This document shows, piece after piece, positions 34,135-46,773 of a DNA stretch of 64,000 nucleotides. The stretch covers positions 60,519,071 through 60,583,070 of the forward strand of contig NC_081553.1 of the NCBI RefSeq assembly GCF_963082655.1, in the 5' to 3' direction. Each line of letters begins with the position of its first letter. Within the stretch, counting starts at the first letter, position 1. This DNA is from Stomoxys calcitrans. Its lineage: Eukaryota; Arthropoda; Insecta; Diptera; Muscidae. The notes under the pieces were generated by a model that had not been told where the DNA came from, made no database searches, and was given only the letters and a program-made list of their open reading frames with translations. The position numbers and the translations under genes are program-made.

Positions 34135-35697
34135 GTAAAAGCGAGCTAAGTTGGGCCGGGCCGAATTTTGGGAACCTGGTGGGTTCTGCTAAAATATGGG
34201 AGCTATATCTAGTTATAGACCGATTTAGACCGTACTTGGCGCAATTGTTGAGAGTCATACCAGAACACTACATGTAAAATTTCGGCCAAATCGGATGAAA
34301 ATTGAGGCTTCCAGGGGCTCAAGAAGTCAAATCGGGAGATCGGTTTATATGGGAGCTATATCATGTTCTTGTCCGATTTGAACCGTACTTAGCACAGTTT
34401 TTGGGAGTCATAACAGAATACCATGTACAAAATGTCAGACAAATCGAATGAAAATTACGAGTTCCAGGGGCTCAAGAAGTCAAATCGGGAGATCGGTTTA
34501 TATGGGAGCTATATCAGGTTATACACCGATTTGAACCGTACTTGGCTACGTTCTTGGGAATCATAACAGAATACTTTTTGCAAAATTTCAACCAAATCGG
34601 ATGAAAATTGAGGCTTCCAGGGGCTTAAGAAGTTAAATCGGGAGATCGGTTACAAGGGACCTGTATCAGGTTATAGAACAATTCAGACCTCACTTAACAC
34701 ACATGTTAGGAGTCGTAACAGAACACTATGTGCAAAATTTCAGCCAAATCGAATGAAAATTGAGGCTTCCAGGGGCTCAAGAAGTCAAATCGGGAGATCG
34801 GTTACAAGGGAGCTATATCAGGTTATAGACCAATTCGGACCTCACTTAACACACATGTTAGGAGTCGTAACAGAACACTATGTGCAAAATTTCAGCCAAA
34901 TCGGATGAAAATTGAGGCTTCCAGGGGCTCAAGAAGTCAAATCGGGAGATCGGTTACAAGGGAGCTATATCAGGTTATAGACCAATTCGAACCTTACTTA
35001 ACACACATATTAGTAGTCGCAACAAAACACTACATGCAAAATTTCAGGCAAATCGCATAAAAATTGCGGCTTCCAGGGGCTCAAGAAGTCAAATCGGGAG
35101 ATCGGGTACAAGGGAGCTATATCAGGTTATAGACCAATTCAAACCTTACTTAACACACATGTTAGCAGTTGTAACAGAACGCAACATGGAAAATTTCAGC
35201 CAAATCGGATGAAAATTGCGTCTTCCAGGGGCTCAAGAAGTCAAATCGGGAGATCGGTTACAAGGGAGCTATATCAGGTTATAGACCTATTCGGACCCTA
35301 CTTAACACACTTGTCAGTGGTCATAACAGAACACTAGATGCAAAATTTCGGGCAAATCGGATGAAAACTGAGGCTTCCAGGGGCTCAAGAAGTCAAATCG
35401 GGAAATCGGTTTATATGGGAGCCATATCGAAAATAGAACCCATATGGCCCGTTTGCAATCCCCTATGACCTACATCGATATTAAGTACCTGTGCAAAATT
35501 TCAATCGGCCAGCTTTACGCGTTCGAATGCTATCGTGATTTCCACAGACGGACGGACGGACATCGCTAGATCGACTCAGAATGTCGAGACGATCAAGAAT
35601 GTATATACTTTATGGGGTTTTAGACTTATATTTCGAGGTGTTATAAACGGAATGACTAGATTAGTAAACCCCCATCCTATGGTGGTGGGTATAAAAA
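34130..35697 (-). mobile_element. HINE-like element
   Basis: The 3' end at the left is AACAAGTAAAAGCGAGCTAA with hairpin GTTGGGCCGGGCCGAA. Units of ~150-160 bp ('gggctcaagaagtcaaatcg', 'gggagctatatcaggttata', 'acttaacacacatgttagga') follow, then 'agacggacggacggacatcg', and GGTGGTGGGTATAAA at the right. It disrupts the mariner gene at its left. Confidence 0.75.
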
Positions 35698-35699
35698 TT

Positions 35700-37743
35700 A
35701 ATTTCTATTTGTGTGTATGTTTGTTAGTTTGTTTATTTGTGGGTATGCAAGTTTGTTAGTTCCTTAAAATTTTCAGAAATTGTTGGGTTGTGGTCCGGAA
35801 GGAGCAATAGTCCATATAATTTTTTGATATTGGGAGTGGGCGTACCCTCCCCCTTAACCCAAAAGTACTACCCAAAAATAAAACTGGACCGATCGGGACA
35901 ATATGGGATTCTAATGAAAGGTATTCAAGCCTAGAGTACGAATTTCATAATAAAATTAGGGTCCAAATACCTGGGGGCCGCCCCATCCCCAAAACCCCTC
36001 AAAATAGGTTTATTTGACGATCATGACAATATGGGACTCAAATGAAAGGTATTCGGGAGTAGATTACGAATATGGTCAGGAAGTAGGAACAGGCTTTATA
36101 AGTTATTGATAGCGGAAGGGGGCGGACCCACCACCGTTGCCCCAAAAACAGCACCTAAAATCAAAAGTGGACCGATAACGACAATATCGGCAACAAATGA
36201 AAAGTATGCGGGAGTAGATAACGAATCTGGCATAAAAATTTATGTCGAAGTATAGGGGGTCACCCCACCCCTACAAAAATGCACAAAATGGGCAAATTAG
36301 ACAATCATGGATATATGGGGCTCGATTTGTTTGTTCCGAAATAGACTGAAAAATGGCAGAACCGATTTTCTCGAAATTTTCGCATATTGTTTAGGTTGGT
36401 CTGGAAGGAAACATAGGCTATATAATTTGTCGGTATCGGAAGGGGGACAGACCCTCCCCCTTATGTCATAAACACAACCCAAAATGAAAAGTGGACCGAT
36501 CGAGACAATATAGGTATCAAATGAAAGGTATTGGAGAGTAAAATACGAATATGGTATTAAAATTTGAGTATAAGTACCCATCGGGCCGCCCCAACCCCAA
36601 AACTCCCCAAACAGACATATTGGACATTCACTTCAATATGGGGCTCAAATTAAAGGTATTCGGGAGTAGATTTCGATTCTCGTATACAACATCTGATCGA
36701 AGTATAGGGTGGTCATGCCACCACCCCTCAAAAACGCCATTAGACCCATTATGACTATATGATACTTGGCTGAACCGAGTTTCTTAACATTTTCATAGAT
36801 TGTGTACGTTTGTGCTGAAAGAAATATAGGCTATATAATTTTTAGATATCGGGTGGAAGCAGACACTCCCCTTTGCCGCAAAAACGCCACCCATATCCGA
36901 AAGTGGTCCGATGGACACAATAAGGGTATTAAATTAATGGTATTGGAGACCATAACACGAATATGGTATTAAAATTTGGGTTCAAGTACCCGGGGGGCGC
37001 CCCCCCCCCAACCCCAAAACTCCTCTAAACGGAAGTTCAGGTCAATATGGGACTCAAATAAGGGTATCAAATGAAAGGTATTCGAGACCAGAACACGAAT
37101 ATGGTATTAAAATTTGGGTTCAAGTACCTACCCGGGGGGGGGCTCCCCCTCCCCAACCCCAAAACTCCTCTAAACAGAAGTTCATGTCAATATGGGAGTC
37201 AAATGAAAAGTATTAGGCATTAGATTAAAAAAAGTTCATAAAATATTAGGTCCAAGTAATGGGAGGTCGCCCACCCCAAAATACTCCCTAATGGGCATAT
37301 TAATCGACCATGGTTATATGGAACTAAAATAAAAGTTATTAGGGAGTAGATTACGAATATGACATTAAAATTTGCGTTCAAGTCTAGGTGGCGCTTTTCC
37401 TCCTAAAGACCCATGACCCATTATGACAATATGGGACTCAAATGAAAGGTATTTTAGAGTAGAAAATGATTTTGATCTCGAATCTTGGAGCCAAGTGTCC
37501 CCCCTAAAGCATCCCCTAAACTGAACTTCATTGCCGTTGGGAATAAAGAACGAATTTAATGTCTATTTTCAGTGCAAAGTGCCGGTGGCAGCCCCAGCCG
37601 CAAAACACCCTCCAAACGGTTCATATTTACCGGCAATGGCAATATGGGAGCCCCATATTGCCAAATTAAAGGGGTTTGGAAGTGCAGCACTAATTTGATA
37701 TCCATAGTTGAGTCGAACTATCTGAGGTTCCATCCCTCCCCTA
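35700..37743 (+). repeat. Second dispersed repeat family ('tatgggactcaaatgaaagg')
   Basis: Repeating segments 'caatatgggactcaaatgaa', 'aggtattcgggagtagatta', 'cgaatatggt' and 'ggccgccccaaccccaaaac' recur every ~150-200 bp but diverged and partly rearranged. 36950-37060 and 37085-37190 are close direct repeats with runs of C ('ccccccccaaccccaaaact'). It ends with a SINE (37744-38037) and the tail segment 38038-38136, which includes 'gcgcagcggagcgggccggg'. A related piece is at 57490-58212. No coding frame. Confidence 0.6.
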
Positions 37744-38037
37744 ATGAGAACATTCCCTTAAGGAAGAACATTACCACCAGCAACCGAGAAGGGGCAAATT
37801 CTCACACTTCAATGAGTACTTTCCGATTCAAGTTTAAACTCAATGATAAGGGACCTTTTTTATAGCCGAGTTCGAACGGCGTCCCGCAGTTCGACACCTC
37901 TTTGGGGAACATTTTGTAAATGACCATGCAAGGCATTGTACCTCGCACATGTCGCCAACATTAAGAGGGAATAAACACCGCTTTGGTCGTTGTTCTCGCC
38001 AGGATTCGAACGCGTTCAGCATCATAGGCTACAATGG
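37744..38037 (-). mobile_element. tRNA-derived SINE (copy d)
   Basis: On the minus strand the tRNA head is worn (box B readable as GTTCGAATCC; part of box A lost) and the body is present ('agagatgtcgaac'-type segment, 'cggctataaaaaagg', 'ttgagtttaaacttgaatcg'). An extra ~20 bp lies in the tail ('gaacattaccaccagcaacc'). Confidence 0.7.
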
Positions 38038-38136
38038 CACGAATTCGATATCCGCATTCAAGGCGTTGTGTCCCCATCCTAAGGAGATATTAGAGAGTTA
38101 AAGAAGGCGCAGCGGAGCGGGCCGGGTTCTTCTAGT
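38038..38136 (+). repeat. Tail of the second repeat family
   Basis: 'aagaaggcgcagcggagcgg' followed by 'gccggg' recurs at 58169-58200 as 'gaaggcgcagcggaacgggc', so it is a family-specific end. Confidence 0.5.
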
Positions 38137-39253
38137 AAAGTGTATATACTGTTGATCGTCTCGAAATTCTGATTCGAACTATCCATGTCCGTCCGTCCTT
38201 CCATCTGTCGAAATCACGATAGCGGTCGAACGCGTACAGATAGCCGATTGAAATTTTGCACAGATACTTAATATTGATGTAGGTCGTTGGGGATTGCAAA
38301 TGGGTCATTTCAGTTAAAATTTGGATACATATAAGCCCATCTTATGATTTAACTTCTTGAGCCCATGGAAGCCACAATTTTCATCCGATTTGCCTGAAAT
38401 TTTGCACATGGTTGAACATGGATTTACATGCACTTTTCGTCGCTAAATGATTATAAAATGTTAAGCGTTCGACTTTTTTTGTTGTAAATAAGAAAAAATT
38501 TTTGTAAAATTAAATTTTGAAAATTTAATTTTTTTTTTGTTTTAAATAACAAGTAAATGAATAGTTTTTTAAAATTAATATATTAAAATGGAACTTTAAT
38601 AGACAATTTTTTTGCTATAGGTCGATTTATATGGATATAACTGCCATATGTACCGTTTACCTGTTTTAAGGTCTTGGTCCCATAAAAGTTGCATTTATAA
38701 CCAGATTACGCTGCAACTTGGCGCAGTGAGCTGTTTTATGTTCTTCGATATCCATGTTATATATGGCCCTGATCTTTTCATATTTGTTCCAATTTTCTAT
38801 ATTTTGAATAGATGTCATATATACTGATGTCCCGATTTTAGACCTTGGGCCCATTAGAGCAGAGTTTATCAACCGATTTCACTGAAATTTGGCACAGTGA
38901 GTAGTGTTAGGCCCTTCGACATCCGCGTTCAATATGGCCTCTATTGGTCTATATTTGGATATAGCCAACATATAGACCGATCTCCCGATTTAAAGTTTTG
39001 GGCCCATAAAGGATGCATTTATTATCTGATTTTGCTAAAATTTGGCAAAGTGACCTACGTTAGGCCTTTTGAAATACTTGCCATATATGGTTCAGGTCCT
39101 TCTAAATTTTGGTATAGCTGCCATGTTGAACAGTGAATTGTGCTTATTAAACCACTCGACGTCTGTGCCGAGTTTGGTCCAAATCGGACCATATTTCGAC
39201 AAAGTATATGGGTGGATATCCAAAGTTCGGCCCGACCGAACGTAATGCCTTTT
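38137..39253 (+). mobile_element. HINE-like element, 5' worn, 3' hairpin present
   Basis: Begins with 'tatccatgtccgtccgtcct'; units 'gatatagccaacatatagac', 'cagtgagtagtgttaggccc'; and ends 'aaagttcggcccgaccgaac' with 'gtaatgcctttt', the 3' hairpin. A poly-T/poly-A rich patch at 38455-38600 is not part of the unit. Confidence 0.65.
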
Positions 39254-40711
39254 TATACCCTCCACCATAGAATAGGGGTATATTAATTTCGTCATTCTGT
39301 TTGTAACTCCTCGAAATATTCGACTCAGACCTCATAAAGTATATATTGTATATTCTTGTTCGTCGTGACATTTTATATCGATTTAGCCATGTCCGTCCGT
39401 CCGTCTGTCTGTCGAAATCACTTTCGAAGGAGTAAAGCTAGCCGCTTGAAATTTTGGACAAATACTTTTTATTAATATAGGTCGGTTGGCATTGTAAATG
39501 GGCCAAATCGGTCCATGTTTTGATGTAGCTGCCATATAAACCGATCTTGGGTCTTGACTTTTTGAGCCTCTAGAGGGCGCAATTGTTATCCGATTTGACT
39601 AAAATTTTGCACGTGGTGTTTTGGTAGCACTTCCAACTACTGCGCTCAGTATGGTTCAAATCGATCCATGTTTTGATATAGCTACCATATAAACCGATCT
39701 GGGATTTTGACTTCTTGAGCCTCTAGAGGGCGCAATTCTCATCTGATTTGACTGAAATTTTGCACGTGGTGTTTTGGTAGCACTTCCAACAAGTGCGCAA
39801 AGTCTGGTTTAAATCGGTCCATGTTTTGATATAGCTGCCATATAAACCGATCTTGGGTCTTGACTTGTTGAGCCTCTAGAGGGCGCAATTCTCATCTGAT
39901 TTGACTGAAATTTTGCACGTGGTGTTTTGGTAGCACTTCCAAAAACTGTGTTAGGTATGGTTCAAATCGGTTCATAATCTGGTATAGCTGTCATATTAAC
40001 CGATCTTGAATCGTGACGTCCTGAGTCCATAGAGCGCGCAATTCTCATCCGATTTAGCTGAAATTTTGCATGAGGTGTTTTGTTATGACTTCCAATAACT
40101 GTGCTAAGTACGGTGCAAATTGGTACATAACCAGATATAGCTGCCATATAAACCGATCTGGGATCTTGACTTCTTGAGCCTCTAGAGGGCGCAACTCTCT
40201 TCCGATTTGGCAGAAAATTTGTACAACGGCTTAGCCGAAATTTTATCATGAGGTGTTTTGTTATGACTTCCAATAACTGTGCTAAGTACGGTGCAAATCG
40301 GTACATAACCTGATATAGCTTCCATATAAACCAATCTGGGATCTTGACTCCTTTAGCCTCTAGAGGGCGCAATTCTCATCCGATTTGAAAGACATTTTGT
40401 ACAACGGCTTTGCTCATGACCTTCAACATACGTGTCTAATATGGTCTGAATCGATGTATAGCTTGATACAGCTCCCATATAAATCAATCTCCCGATTTTG
40501 CCTTTTAAGCCGCTACAAAGCGCAATTCTCATCCGAATGAACTGAAATATTACACAATGACTTCTACAATGTACAGCATTCATTTATGGTCTGAATCGGA
40601 CTATAATTTGATATAGCTCCAATAGCACAACAGTTCTTATTCAGTATTCTTTATTTACCTAAAAAGAGATACTGCGCATAGAACTCGACAAATGCGACCC
40701 ATGGTGGAGGG
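39254..40711 (+). mobile_element. HINE-like element of the second subfamily, abutting the previous one
   Basis: The 5' end is TATACCCTCCACCATAG; ~155 bp units 'gatcttgggtcttgactttt', 'ctctagagggcgcaatt', 'gaaattttgcacgtggtgtt'; then 'gaactcgacaaatgcgaccc' and 'atggtggagggt', after which the 3' hairpin is missing. Confidence 0.7.
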
Positions 40712-41185
40712 TCCGTGCCGAACATGGTTCAAACAGATATATAATTGGGTGTATATATAACACACAGACCGTTCTCCTCATTTAAGATTTTTGGGCCATT
40801 AAATTCTCAATTACCACACGATTAAGCTGAAATTTGGAAGATAGACCCTTTGCCCTATATGGTTCAGATCGGTGTTTATTTGAATATAGCTGCCATATAG
40901 ACCGCTCTTCCGATTTAAGGTCTTGGGACCATCAAAGGCACATTTATTATCAGATTTCGCTGAAATTTGGTAAAGTTACCTATGCCAGGTCTTTCTTCAT
41001 ACGTTCTATATATGGTTCAGATCGGTCTGTATTTTAATATGTCAACTTGAACTGTTAATTGTATTTATTAGACCACTCAACGTCCGTGCCAAGTTTTGTC
41101 CAAATCGGACCCTATTTCGATAAAGCTGCTATAGGTTCATAAATAATGCAGTTTTCATCGGATTATAGTAAACGTATGCCTTTTT
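40712..41185 (+). mobile_element. HINE-like fragment of the first subfamily
   Basis: 'gtccgtgccgaacatggttc', 'gaatatagctgccatataga' and 'accactcaacgtccgtgcc' match the end region of 38137-39253 (39147-39210). The block 39254-40711 may therefore have been inserted into, or recombined with, an element of this subfamily. Confidence 0.55.
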
Positions 41186-42487
41186 TCTTGTGTTTATTTA
41201 TTTACAAAAACATCAAAGACAATCTAATGAAATAATCGCTAATGTAAAAAACCCTGAAGAGATTTACCTTAATGCCAGAAACACACACACTCCCAAAAGC
41301 AAACAAACTCACGCATATACTCATGCACTACTAGAGCTAAGCAAATACACACCACAAAACCTCAACAATTTGTATGATTAAGATGAGAGGCTGCGATAAG
41401 GTGGATACATTACCAAAGAATATGAAATAATTATGAGTTGCAATATACCACTTTGTTACTGATTCAAAGATACTTCCTAGGATACCGTCAACAAATGTCG
41501 ACTGAACACAAAAGATTCTTAATTTAATTGTGGCACTTGTTATGAGGTGATTATTTGTTGAAATCTCCCCCTCAACCTGCAGCAGAGCTTTGTTAAAATG
41601 CTCGGAGTAATCAAATATTTAAAGGGAAAATGCCCCAAAGGGAATCTATTTACAAATGGCAGTAGCTAAGGATGGGAGCAGGGTTGGTTTTACATACTCA
41701 TATAAGGTAAACTGAAGTTCAAAATGCCAAAACTTAACAAAGATAAACAAATCTATGGAAATTTGTTTTCATTTTTGTTTTGCCTTGAAAAGCGTAATAA
41801 TTTCTTATAAGCTGGGAAAAAATAACTCTAAATGTGGGAGATCTATTTTAGTTGCTTACTGAACTCCTCAGTTGGTAAAAAAAAAAGCTAATAAATCTTT
41901 TATACCTTTTCATATCACCGCATGATTTATGTGCATCTTTATCAACCAGAAGAAGCCAACGAAAAGAATAGAAAAACAAAATTTCATATCCTATTCATAT
42001 TCAGTGCTCCCATCAATGATGCTTTCACTGTTTTTTGTTTTGTTTGGTATTTACTTTTGGTCTACGTCCGAAATGAAAATGTTTGCCCGATATACCTTTT
42101 ATGGGTGTTTTAGCTGCCATGCATGAATGTATTTCAACAGCAACAGCATCCTTCTTTAGTTAGTCATCTATTCAAAATATATTTTGCAGATTGTTTTTTT
42201 GCTGTGATTTTTCATCCTTTTTCTTTGAATAAAAACGACATCAGGCGACTGTGCTGATTTCCTTTGTCCAGCCAGCTAGTGACTATAGATACATAAAGCT
42301 GTTGTAGATTGTGGCACATTTGCGGAGGCAACCTACCTTTGAGTTGAGTGAAAATGTGTGCGGCTTTGCGCCACTCATGTCCAAGGTTTCGGAGGTAACT
42401 TGGAAAGTTGGGTGTAGGTATAAATAAATGTTATGCAGGATAGATTAACCCATTATGAGGCGAGTAAATAAAACTAAATATTAACCG
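41186..42487. other. Apparently unique non-coding DNA
   Basis: No repeat units or credible gene. Frames of ~63 codons at 41190-41381 and 41922-42126 have no family features. Confidence 0.35.
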
Positions 42488-43612
42488 TTAAGGAAGGGCA
42501 AATGTCGGACGGTGCAGACTGTATAATAACCTACACTTATAGAACAATGTGGGAGCTTTATCCCATTCTGAACCAATTTTAATGGACCTCAGAGGATGTT
42601 TTCAGATGGTTTTTTAAGCAATTCGAGCAAATATGTTTAAATGGTAGACAAATGACAACATTATCAAAAATTACCGAAAATCTGACGAACATATATAAGG
42701 GAGCTAAATCGATTTTGACCAAACTTCTTAGATTTTGTGGTAGTCATAGAGGAAAGCGTTGTACAAAATTTTGGCAAGATTGGTCAACAAATGCCCCTGC
42801 AGTGGCTCTAGGAATGAAAATCCGGCGATGTATATATATGGCAGCTATATCTAAATCTGAGCCGATTTCTATGAAATTCACCATTAATATAAGGAGTCAT
42901 AAGAAAATCCTTCCTGCCAAATTTCGAGAGAATCGCTTAACAAATGAGCACTTTATTGCAATATTTCTCAAAATCGGACGAACATATATATGGGAGCTAT
43001 ATTTAAATCTGAATCGATTTCGATCAAATTTTATATATAAAGTGGTAGTCGTCGAGGAAAACGTTGTGTCGAATTTTGGTAAGATTGGTCAATGAATGCG
43101 CTTGCAGTGGCTCTAAAAGTGAAAATCGGGCCATATATATGTATGAGAGCTATATCTAAATCTGAACCGATTTCTATGAAATTCACCAGAAATATTAAAA
43201 GTCATAAGGAAATTCCTCCTGCCAAATTTTGAGAGAATAGGTTAGCAAATGAGCCCAGTATAGGAATATTTCTCAAAATCGGATGAACATATACATGGGA
43301 GCAATATGTAAAACTGAACCGATTTCGACTAAACTTAATAGATATTGTGAAAGTCGTTGAGGAAAGGGTTGTACAAAATTTTTTCAATTCCAATTCAATA
43401 TGCTTCATCTCTAAGCATAAAAACATGCCTGTATCAAATTTAGAGACGATCGGATGTGACCTGTTCTTTGTACACGAATTAACATGGACCGACGGACATA
43501 CGTATATCGAATCAGAAGGCGATTCTGGGTCGATCGGTATACTTATCAATGAGTCGATCAAATGCTGTAAGATATAATACCCTGTACCACAGTAGTGATG
43601 TAAGGTATAAAA
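42488..43612 (-). mobile_element. HINE-like element of a third subfamily
   Basis: The left end is 'aagggcaaatgtcggacggt' with 'gactgtataataacctacac' and the right end 'gatataataccctgtaccac' with 'gtaaggtataaaag'. The ~185 bp units are distinct ('catatatatgggagctata', 'tctgaaccgatttctatgaa', 'ggtagtcgtcgaggaaaacg'). Orientation follows the 'gaccgacggacatacg' segment at the right. Confidence 0.6.
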
Positions 43613-44069
43613 GTCAAAATGCATTAAGTTTACCTTGAATACTTAACCTCATTACGTCAAGTCCGGTGAAAATACACCATTTATGAAACTTCAGTAGCTA
43701 TATCGAGATATGGTTCGATCTGCACCTAACTCCCCAATGATGTCGAGGGCTCTAACACAATTCATTGTCCTAGACCCTAATACGGGGTACTGGGCCATAA
43801 GATAGCTACATATATCCAAATACAGTCCGATATAGACAACTCATTGTACCAAAAATCCTCTAAATCGAAGATAAACGCATTTTTATCGCTTGAAGACCTT
43901 AAATCGGTAGATCGGCAGATATGAAAGCTATATACAAACATGGACCGACTTGGGCCATATTGAACACGTATGTCGAAGAGCGAAGTTCACTATCCCAAAT
44001 TTCAGCGAAATGGGGTAAAAATAACAAAATCGGGAGATCGGTATATATAACAACTATATGAAAATTGGA
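43611..44069 (-). mobile_element. HINE-like fragment leading into a SINE
   Basis: A decayed 3' end ('aaatgcattaagtttacctt') plus three units ('gggagatcggtatatataac'). The text just before the SINE ('caaatttcagcgaaatgggg', 'aaatcgggagatcggtatat') is shared with 46684-46770. Confidence 0.55.
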
Positions 44070-44070
44070 G

Positions 44071-44102
44071 GCCACAGTGGCGAAGAGGTTAGAATGTCCT
44101 AG
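44071..44102 (+). mobile_element. tRNA-derived SINE (copy h), head fragment
   Basis: 'gccacagtggcgaagaggtt' then 'agaatgtcct' is the first ~30 bp of the SINE with box A, after which it breaks off into 'aaaagtcgaaaa' simple sequence (44103-44190). Confidence 0.6.
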
Positions 44103-44193
44103 AAATCTAAAAGTCGATTTTCGATTAATCGACGTTTTGTGTAAAAAAAGTCGAAAAAGGTCAAAAAGTCGAAAAAGCCGAGAAGTCAAATAA

Positions 44194-45020
44194 AACAAGT
44201 AAAAGCGTGCTTAATTCGTCCGGGCCGAATCTTATATACCTTACACCATGGATCGCATTTGTCGAGTTCTTTTCCCGGCATCTCTTCTTAGGCAAAAAAG
44301 GATATAAGAAAAGATTTGCTCTGCTATTAGAGCGATATCATGATAAGGACCGGTATGGACCACAATATGTTGGAGAACTGTGTAAAATGTCAGCCAATTC
44401 GAATGGCTAAAGAAGTAAAATAGAGAGAGAGAGAGCGATTTTTATGGGAACTGTATCGGGCTATAGACCGATTCAGACCATAATAAACACGTGTGTTGAT
44501 GGTCATAAGGGGATCCGTCGTACAAAATTTCAGGCAAATCGGATAATAATTGCGACCTCTAGAGGCTCAAGAAGTCAAGATCCCAGATCGGTTTATATGG
44601 CAACAATATCAGGTTATGAACCGATTTGAACCTTATTTGGCACAGTTATTAGATATCATAACAAAATACTTTGTACAAAATTTCATTCCAATCGGATTAG
44701 AATTGCGCCCTCTAGAGGCTGAAGAAGTCAAGACCCAAGATCGGTTTATATGGTAACTATATTTGATAATGAACCGATTTCAACCATACTTAGCACAGTT
44801 GTTGGAAGTGATACCAAAACACCACGTGCAATTACAGTCAAATCGGACGAGAAAGTTAGCGTGCTTTCGACAGACAGACGGACGGACAGATGGTCGGACA
44901 TGGCTAGATAGACTTAAAATGTCATGACGATCAAAAATATATACACTTTATGGGGCCTTAGTCGAGGTGTTACAAACAGTATGACGAAATTAGTATTCCC
45001 TATCCTATTGTGGAGGGTAT
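44194..45020 (-). mobile_element. HINE-like element, ~0.83 kb
   Basis: The left end is AACAAGTAAAAGCGTGCTTA with worn hairpin 'attcgtccgggccgaat', then 'caccatggatcgcatttgtc' and 'gagttcttttcccggcatct'. Four units follow, then 'gacagacggacggacagatg', and the right end 'attgtggagggtatgaaaag'. Confidence 0.75.
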
Positions 45021-45235
45021 GAAAAGTTTCTCTGAAAAATACAGGCCCAACCTGAAATGTCAGTAGACGACATGGAAGTGAGAGCAGGGACAACGGAGGA
45101 GATATTGAAAACCCCTTTTTCCAAATATACCGCGGGACATACGAAGACACCAGAATCTCGGAATAATTAGGTTGAACGAAGGCTTATCCTAACGGAGTTT
45201 GTACAAGACAAGTTATGCGTATATATAGGCCAGTA

Positions 45236-46680
45236 CCGGATGGAACGAGTACTTAGAGACTAGATAAACCATGTGCTAAGGAATAGGGGGATAAATTGTG
45301 TGTCCCATGATATAAATATAAGGGAGAAAGTGGCACAAGGCTCGTCACAGGCGGGCATTTTATCGCCACTCCTATGGGTGACCACCATTAATAAAGACTC
45401 GCCACAGGCGGGCATTTTATCGCCACGCCTATGGGTGACCACCATTAATGACGGATGCTGTCTGAGGAGGGATTTGAACCTGTCTCCTACGCAGACGATG
45501 TTATTTACTTCTAAGTGGTAAGGATCCGAACCAGCTATGCAGAAGGGCCGGAATTGTCTTGCATATGGCATATGGCTGGGCTCGACCCTGTTTACGAGGA
45601 AGGCGAAGGTGGGCCAATTTAACGCACGTTTTTTTACGTTTCCTCAATAAAACGATTTCGATATCTGACAAGGTCAAATACTTAGGTGTGATCTTTGACA
45701 GGATATTGAATTGAAAGTGTCACATTTAGGAGCGTACTGAGAAGGCTCACATATGTTGGGCACTATGTAGACGGGCCGTAGGCTCGAAATGGGGCCTGAA
45801 TCCGAGGATAGACTGCTAGCTCTACAGGAGCGTTATTAGACCAATACTTACTTACGCCTCAGTAGTTCGGTGGACTGCTATGGAGAAAAAGGGGCAACAT
45901 AAGGACCATACAACAAGTTCAGAGAACATGTTGTCTAGGCATAGGCAGAACTATGTGGACCACGCCCACTAGGGCACTGGAGACTATTCTAGATATCCGA
46001 CACATTGACATACATATTAAGTGTGAGGCAGCCACTGCGGCGATGAGTCTTAAGCGATGGGAGAATGGATAGGGGATAGGAGCAGGTTATACCAGCGCGG
46101 TATAATCGAGGTGACAATAGGAAACCTGGAAGGAATGGATGAGTTTTCCGATGGGATACCTCAGACGACACTTGAGATCGAGTGCACTGCTGCCAACGGC
46201 ACAGTTTTGATTTGACGGAACCCTAGTTTTGCCATCTGGAAAATCATGTTACACGGATGGATCAAAGCTAGAGGGCAGAGTGGGCCTAGGGTCTAAATTG
46301 TGGACCCAGGGACTGAGATCTGTTTTAGACTGCCTGACTATTACACGGTACTGCAGGCGGAGATCCGGGTGTGGTGTTAACGCGAGGACGTCGAGTACGA
46401 TAATCTTTACGGTCTATAAACAGGCCATAAGGGCAATAACAATCGAAACGGAAAGATCACGAACAGTGTTGGAATCTAAGAAGTAGATTAACTCATTCTC
46501 AGAGGATTACACGATCGTCGTCGTTTTGGTACCGGAACATAGCGGAGTAATTGGAAATGAGAAAGCAGATGATTTGGCAGTGAAGGCCAGAGAACCGCCG
46601 TGAATAAACTTGGTTAACCCGAAGCCTTTCGGTTCGACGCAGTCTGAGTTAAGGGTACCCTCTTTTCAATCTAACCTAAC
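45236..46680 (+). pseudogene. RNase H-bearing LINE, RT to 3' end, broken (copy 3)
   Basis: RT motif C is readable: FEPVSYADDVIY with YADD codons at 45488-45499. Upstream, INCVSHDINIREKVAQG and QAGILSPLLW (motif B region) occur, and a 57 bp in-frame segment is duplicated (45341 and 45398). Downstream: FTRKAKVGQFNA (about 45590), VKYLGVIFDR (about 45680), YASVVRWTAMEKKG, MWTTPTRALETILDIR, the RNase H start CYTDGSKLEGRVGLG (about 46245-46290), and the 3' end with 'cttttcaatctaacctaacc' (46660-46680). Several frameshifts separate these blocks, so the copy is inactive. Confidence 0.75.
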
Positions 46681-46683
46681 CTA

Positions 46684-46770
46684 AGACTGCTTACAGTCCC
46701 AAATTTTAGCGAAATGGGGTAAGAGTAACATAATCGGGAGATCGGTATATATTACAACTATGTCCATATT
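46684..46770 (-). mobile_element. HINE-like fragment, left of a SINE
   Basis: 'agtcccaaattttagcgaaa' and 'aatcgggagatcggtatata' match 43985-44055. The same SINE joins at the same position. Confidence 0.6.
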
Positions 46771-46773
46771 GGA

